From Planctomycetaceae bacterium (GTDB taxonomy: Bacteria; Planctomycetota; Planctomycetia; Pirellulales; UBA1268): a stretch of DNA of 9,995 bases. The stretch spans positions 1-9,995 of the forward strand of contig CANETO010000043.1 of assembly GCA_947440895.1 (NCBI GenBank), read 5' to 3'. The notes under the pieces were generated by a model. That model was given only the letters and a program-made list of their open reading frames with translations. It was not told the DNA's origin and searched no databases. Made by a program: the position numbers and the translations under genes. Shown one piece after another: positions 6,737 to 9,995 of this stretch (positions are counted from its first letter, which is position 1; each line of letters begins with the position of its first letter).

Positions 6737-8149
6737 ATGGGAGCGCCGGGCGACCGTGTGGCGACAACGACCGGAGCGACGCGGTCCGTCATCCACTTGG
6801 TCTGGCCGGTGCTCCTGGAACAGGTGCTGGGCCTCTCGGTCGGATTCACCGACAAATGGCTGGCGGGGAATTTCCTCGAGGGCGCCGAGTATCTGGCGGC
6901 GGTGGGCCTGGTTGCCTACTGCCTGAGCTTCCTGCCCGGCCTGTTCGCCGTGCCGGCCGTCGCTGCCACTTGCTTGGTGGCCCGGAGTATCGGTGCGGGT
7001 GATCGCGGCCAGGCGCGGCGGGCCGCCGCACAGTCGCTGCTCGTGGCCTCGGCCCTGACGATCGTCGTCCTGACGGTGGTGGCGGTGTTCGGCGACCGAT
7101 TCATGCGGTCGCTCGGGCTTCCCTCCGGGAGCACGGCCTTAGCGGCACGGTATCTGGCCATCGTGATCCCGGCGCTGCCGGCCATGATGATCATCCACGT
7201 GGGGGTGGCGGTGCTGCGTGGCGCGGGGGACATGTGGGCCGGCCTGCTCGCCATGTCGGTGGTGAATCTGGTGAACGCCGCGGCGAGTTTTGCTCTGGCG
7301 GTCGGAGCGGCCGGCCTGCCGCGGCTCGGCTGGGAGGGACTCGCCTGGGGGACAACGGCCGGCTATTGCCTCGGGGCATGCTGCGTGATCGGGCTCTTGG
7401 GGCGGCGATTGCGGGGACTGCGGCCGGGGTGGGCAGACTGGGTGCCCAACCGCGAGTGGCTCGGCCGTATCCTTCATGTCGGGGTTCCGGCCGGCGTGGA
7501 CGCCATCGGTAACGCAGCCTGTCATCTGGGCTTTCTTTCGATCGTGAACCGTCTGGGGGATGTGGCTGCCGCCGCCCACTCCGTGGCAATCACGATCGAA
7601 TCGCTGGCGTTTCTGCCGGGGAGTGCCTTCACGGTGGCGGCCGCCACGCTTGCCGGGCAGTTTCTGGGGGCGGGGGACGAACGCCGGGCTCGGCGGAGTG
7701 TCTGGCAGGCGGCGATGGCCTGCATGGCCCTGATGTCGGCCGCGGGAGTCATCTTTCTCGTCTCGGCCGACGGGCTCGCGGGCTGGTTCGTGGGCGGCGC
7801 GGCCTCGCAGCCGGAGGTGGCGGCGTTGACCGGCCGGCTTGTCCGGATCGTGGCGTTCGCCCAGCCACCCCTGGCGCTCTTGATGGTGCTTTCCGGAGGC
7901 CTGCGGGGCGCCGGCGCCACGCGACTGCCGCTGGTCGTCAACTTTTTGGGACTGTTGCTGGTGCGACTGCCGCTGGCGGTCCTGCTCGCACGGGAATCGA
8001 TCGACCTTCCGTTCGGCCTAGGCACCATCCCGGGGCTGGGGCTTGGCGCGATCGGGGCGTGGTACGCCATGGCGGCCGACCTGACCATCCGCGGAGTGTC
8101 GATGCTCGTCATTTTCACACGAAAAAGTTGGTCGCGGGTGCGGGTGTGA
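6737..8149 (+). CDS. MATE family efflux transporter
   Basis: This is an inner-membrane antiporter of the MATE (NorM/DinF-like) family, which exports organic cations and drugs in exchange for H+ or Na+. The substrate cannot be told from sequence. The product is 470 residues and almost entirely hydrophobic, consistent with 12 transmembrane helices in two homologous halves. Each half has the typical cytoplasmic loop: GAGDRGQARRAAAQ near residues 90-103 and GAGDERRARR in the second half. VLRGAGDMW and GLRGAGATRLP are the equivalent repeat motifs after the fifth helix of each half. The reading frame is open back to 6494, but that part overlaps the DUF1501 gene and is not MATE-like, so I start at the ATG at 6737, where the first helix (VIHLVWPVLLEQVLGLSVG) follows. 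It lies 17 nt after the DUF1501 stop with no clear Shine-Dalgarno sequence, so it may be translated from the same mRNA. Confidence 0.92.
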   Translation: MGAPGDRVATTTGATRSVIHLVWPVLLEQVLGLSVGFTDKWLAGNFLEGAEYLAAVGLVAYCLSFLPGLFAVPAVAATCLVARSIGAGDRGQARRAAAQSLLVASALTIVVLTVVAVFGDRFMRSLGLPSGSTALAARYLAIVIPALPAMMIIHVGVAVLRGAGDMWAGLLAMSVVNLVNAAASFALAVGAAGLPRLGWEGLAWGTTAGYCLGACCVIGLLGRRLRGLRPGWADWVPNREWLGRILHVGVPAGVDAIGNAACHLGFLSIVNRLGDVAAAAHSVAITIESLAFLPGSAFTVAAATLAGQFLGAGDERRARRSVWQAAMACMALMSAAGVIFLVSADGLAGWFVGGAASQPEVAALTGRLVRIVAFAQPPLALLMVLSGGLRGAGATRLPLVVNFLGLLLVRLPLAVLLARESIDLPFGLGTIPGLGLGAIGAWYAMAADLTIRGVSMLVIFTRKSWSRVRV

Positions 8150-8184
8150 TGGGCCTTTGGCATGGCCCCCCGCGTCGCGAACGC

Positions 8185-8252
8185 TACACTCTCTTCTGAG
8201 AGGCGGACGAGGGAGTGCCGCTCTGCACGCAGCACACTCACGAGGCCCCTCG
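8185..8252 (+). promoter_or_regulatory. Possible speA promoter element and leader
   Basis: TACACT at 8185-8190 matches the sigma-70 -10 box at four of six positions. The nearest -35-like TTGGCA (8157-8162) is 22 nt away, which is too far for a standard promoter. A small perfect hairpin, CTCTC (8189-8193) with GAGAG (8198-8202) and a four-base loop, follows at once. The probable speA Shine-Dalgarno GAGG (8242-8245) lies inside a palindrome, CGAG (8241-8244) with CTCG (8249-8252), that ends right at the start codon and could partly hide it. The change of function after the MATE gene supports a promoter here, but the elements are weak. Confidence 0.25.
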
Positions 8253-9995
8253 ATGGCAGCAGCAGATCTCGACGTCGAACACTGGAGCACGGCCGACGCC
8301 GCCGATCTCTACGAGGTGGCCCGTTGGGGGAACGGGTATTTTTCGGTGGGGCCCACCGGCCATCTGCTGGTGCATGCCGACAAGAATCCCACCAAGAGCA
8401 TCGATCTCAAGCAACTCGTCGACCGGTTGCAGATCCGGGGCATTGACCTGCCGATCCTGCTGCGATTTGCCGAGATTCTCGAGCACCGCCTGGGGGAAAT
8501 CCATGGCGTGTTCGCCTCGGCCATGAAGGAGAACGGCTATCGCGGCGACTACTGCTGCGTCTATCCGGTGAAGGTCAATCAGCAGCGGCAAGTGGTAGAG
8601 GAGGTGCTGAAGTTCGGCAAGCCTTACCGATTCGGACTCGAGGCGGGCAGCAAGCCGGAACTGCTTGCCGTGATCGCCTTGGCTGACAACGACACCCCCA
8701 TCATCTGCAACGGCTTCAAAGACGCCGAGTTCATCGAGACAGCGATGCTCGCACAGAAGATAGGGCGGCACATCATTCCGGTTGTGGAGCGGTTTTCCGA
8801 ACTGCATCTCGTGCTGGAATATGCGGAGAAGCTTGGCGTGAGGCCGAGAATCGGCATGCGGGTGAAACTCGCCACCCGCGGCAGTGGCCGCTGGCAGGCT
8901 TCGGGCGGCTTCCGCAGCAAGTTTGGCCTCACCGCCAGCGAACTGATGAAGGGGCTCGAACTGCTCGCCTCCAAGGGAATGGAAGACTGCCTGCAACTCC
9001 TGCATTTCCATCAGGGCAGTCAGATCACGAACATCCGCCACATCAAGGGCGCTCTCAACGAGGCCTCACGGATCTACACGGAACTCGTGAAGCGGGGGGC
9101 CGGGCTGAAGTATCTCGACGTCGGCGGCGGGCTGGGTGTCGACTATGACGGCTCGCAGACGAACTTCGAATCGAGTGTGAACTACAGTCTCCAGGAATAT
9201 GCCAACGACGTCGTCTACCACGTGCAGAATGCCTGCGACGAAGCGGGCGTGCCCCATCCGACGATCGTGTCCGAGAGCGGGCGGGCCGTGGTTGCTTACC
9301 ACAGCATGCTGATCTTCGGTGTGCTGGGGGTGTCGGAGCAGGGGGGGAACGGTGAGCTGGCCGAGCCCTCAGCCGACGCCGAGCAGCCGCTGCACGATCT
9401 GACGGAGACCTTTCAGAACATCAACGTCCGAAACCTGCAGGAAAGTTATCACGACGCACAGCAGTCGCTCGACACGGCGATGAATTTGTTTGCCAGTGGG
9501 TATCTGCCGCTCGACCAGCGATCGGCGGTCGAGAACCTCTACTGGGCCATCTGCAGGAAGATTGCCAAGATGTCGAAGCAGCTGGAGTTCATGCCGGAGG
9601 AATTGGAGGGGCTCGAGGCCACCCTCTCCGACACCTACTTCTGCAACTTCTCGCTCTTTCAGTCGATGCCCGACAGCTGGGCGATCAAGCAGCTGTTTCC
9701 GGTGATGCCGATCCACCGGCTCGATGAGCGTCCGACTCAGAACGCCGTGCTCGGCGACGTGACCTGCGATTCGGACGGCAAGATCGATCAGTTCATAGAC
9801 CGTCGGGATGTGAAACGGACGCTCCCGCTCCACGCCTATCAGAACGAGCCCTACTACCTGGGTGCGTTCCTCATCGGCGCCTACCAGGAAATCCTCGGCG
9901 ATCTCCACAACCTGTTCGGCGACACCAACGCCGTGCATGTCAGCACCGATGACCGGGGCGAGGTCGTCGTGGACGCCGTGATCAAGGGGGACACC
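8253..9995 (+). CDS. speA: Biosynthetic arginine decarboxylase, 3' end missing
   Basis: SpeA is a PLP enzyme that decarboxylates arginine to agmatine, the first step of the agmatine route to putrescine and other polyamines. The window holds 581 codons without a stop. The family usually has about 630-660 residues, so roughly 50-80 are missing beyond the edge. Visible landmarks are YPVKVNQQ with the PLP Schiff-base lysine K107, HFHQGSQ (251-257), the phosphate-binding loop GGGLGVDYDG (291-300), ESGRA with E341, the SpeA-specific helical insertion (about 370-460), NFSLFQSMPD, and TCDSDGK with catalytic C505 of the C-terminal barrel. AYQEILGDLHNLFGDT is also typical. I chose the ATG at 8253 because the N-terminus (WSTADAADLYEVARWGNGYFSV) aligns with family starts and GAGG lies seven bases upstream. 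A run of seven G at 9341-9347 lies in a low-conservation part of the insertion, but the frame stays open. Confidence 0.96.
   Translation, partial: MAAADLDVEHWSTADAADLYEVARWGNGYFSVGPTGHLLVHADKNPTKSIDLKQLVDRLQIRGIDLPILLRFAEILEHRLGEIHGVFASAMKENGYRGDYCCVYPVKVNQQRQVVEEVLKFGKPYRFGLEAGSKPELLAVIALADNDTPIICNGFKDAEFIETAMLAQKIGRHIIPVVERFSELHLVLEYAEKLGVRPRIGMRVKLATRGSGRWQASGGFRSKFGLTASELMKGLELLASKGMEDCLQLLHFHQGSQITNIRHIKGALNEASRIYTELVKRGAGLKYLDVGGGLGVDYDGSQTNFESSVNYSLQEYANDVVYHVQNACDEAGVPHPTIVSESGRAVVAYHSMLIFGVLGVSEQGGNGELAEPSADAEQPLHDLTETFQNINVRNLQESYHDAQQSLDTAMNLFASGYLPLDQRSAVENLYWAICRKIAKMSKQLEFMPEELEGLEATLSDTYFCNFSLFQSMPDSWAIKQLFPVMPIHRLDERPTQNAVLGDVTCDSDGKIDQFIDRRDVKRTLPLHAYQNEPYYLGAFLIGAYQEILGDLHNLFGDTNAVHVSTDDRGEVVVDAVIKGDT

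Noticed and set aside
5862..6767. 301-codon open frame on the - strand opposite the DUF1501 gene
   Set aside because: Shadow of the + strand gene. The product is His/Arg/Pro-rich and low in recognisable motifs, as expected from antisense GC-rich coding sequence.
8157..8175. Sigma-54-like element before speA (TTGGCATGG)
   Set aside because: The GG and GC dinucleotides are one base off the required spacing, and no TTGC box is present.
8238..9041. 267-codon open frame on the - strand opposite speA
   Set aside because: The + strand frame gives a full match to SpeA motifs, so the reverse frame is a by-product.

Overview
The window looks like a chromosomal segment of a GC-rich planctomycete, probably of the Pirellulales type (the order is my inference). 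Three things point there. A secreted DUF1549/DUF1553 protein sits directly before a Tat-exported DUF1501 protein, a pairing that is hugely expanded in Planctomycetes. Ribosomal protein L17 carries two insertions, one of them tryptophan-rich, making it about 193 residues instead of about 120-130. The ribosomal genes are separated by unusually wide gaps. All genes are on the + strand.

Positions 45-3507 hold the classical alpha operon in its conserved order: rpsM (S13), rpsK (S11), rpsD (S4, zinc-binding form), rpoA (RNA polymerase alpha) and rplQ (L17). These genes build the small-subunit head and platform, start small-subunit assembly, form the polymerase scaffold and complete the large subunit. 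The gaps are 89-175 nt. They contain leader hairpins before rpsD, a 15-bp tandem repeat before rpoA, and a hairpin plus T-tract overlapping the rpoA stop codon. Only rpoA and rplQ have good Shine-Dalgarno sequences.

Positions 3693-8149 hold a second, tightly spaced gene set: the DUF1549/DUF1553 protein with a CxxCH motif, the DUF1501 protein (alkaline-phosphatase/sulfatase-like superfamily) 18 nt later, and a MATE-family multidrug/cation antiporter 17 nt after that. The first two belong to paralogous planctomycete families of unknown substrate. The MATE gene may simply be co-transcribed with them.

Positions 8253-9995 hold the first 581 codons of speA, biosynthetic arginine decarboxylase, which runs off the right edge. 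It converts arginine to agmatine at the start of polyamine synthesis.

No RNA genes, insertion sequences, CRISPR arrays or phage genes are visible, and no stretch longer than about 190 nt lacks a gene. Most of the window is ordinary housekeeping. The points worth a second look are the L17 insertions, the structured intergenic spacers, and the DUF1549/DUF1501/MATE cluster.
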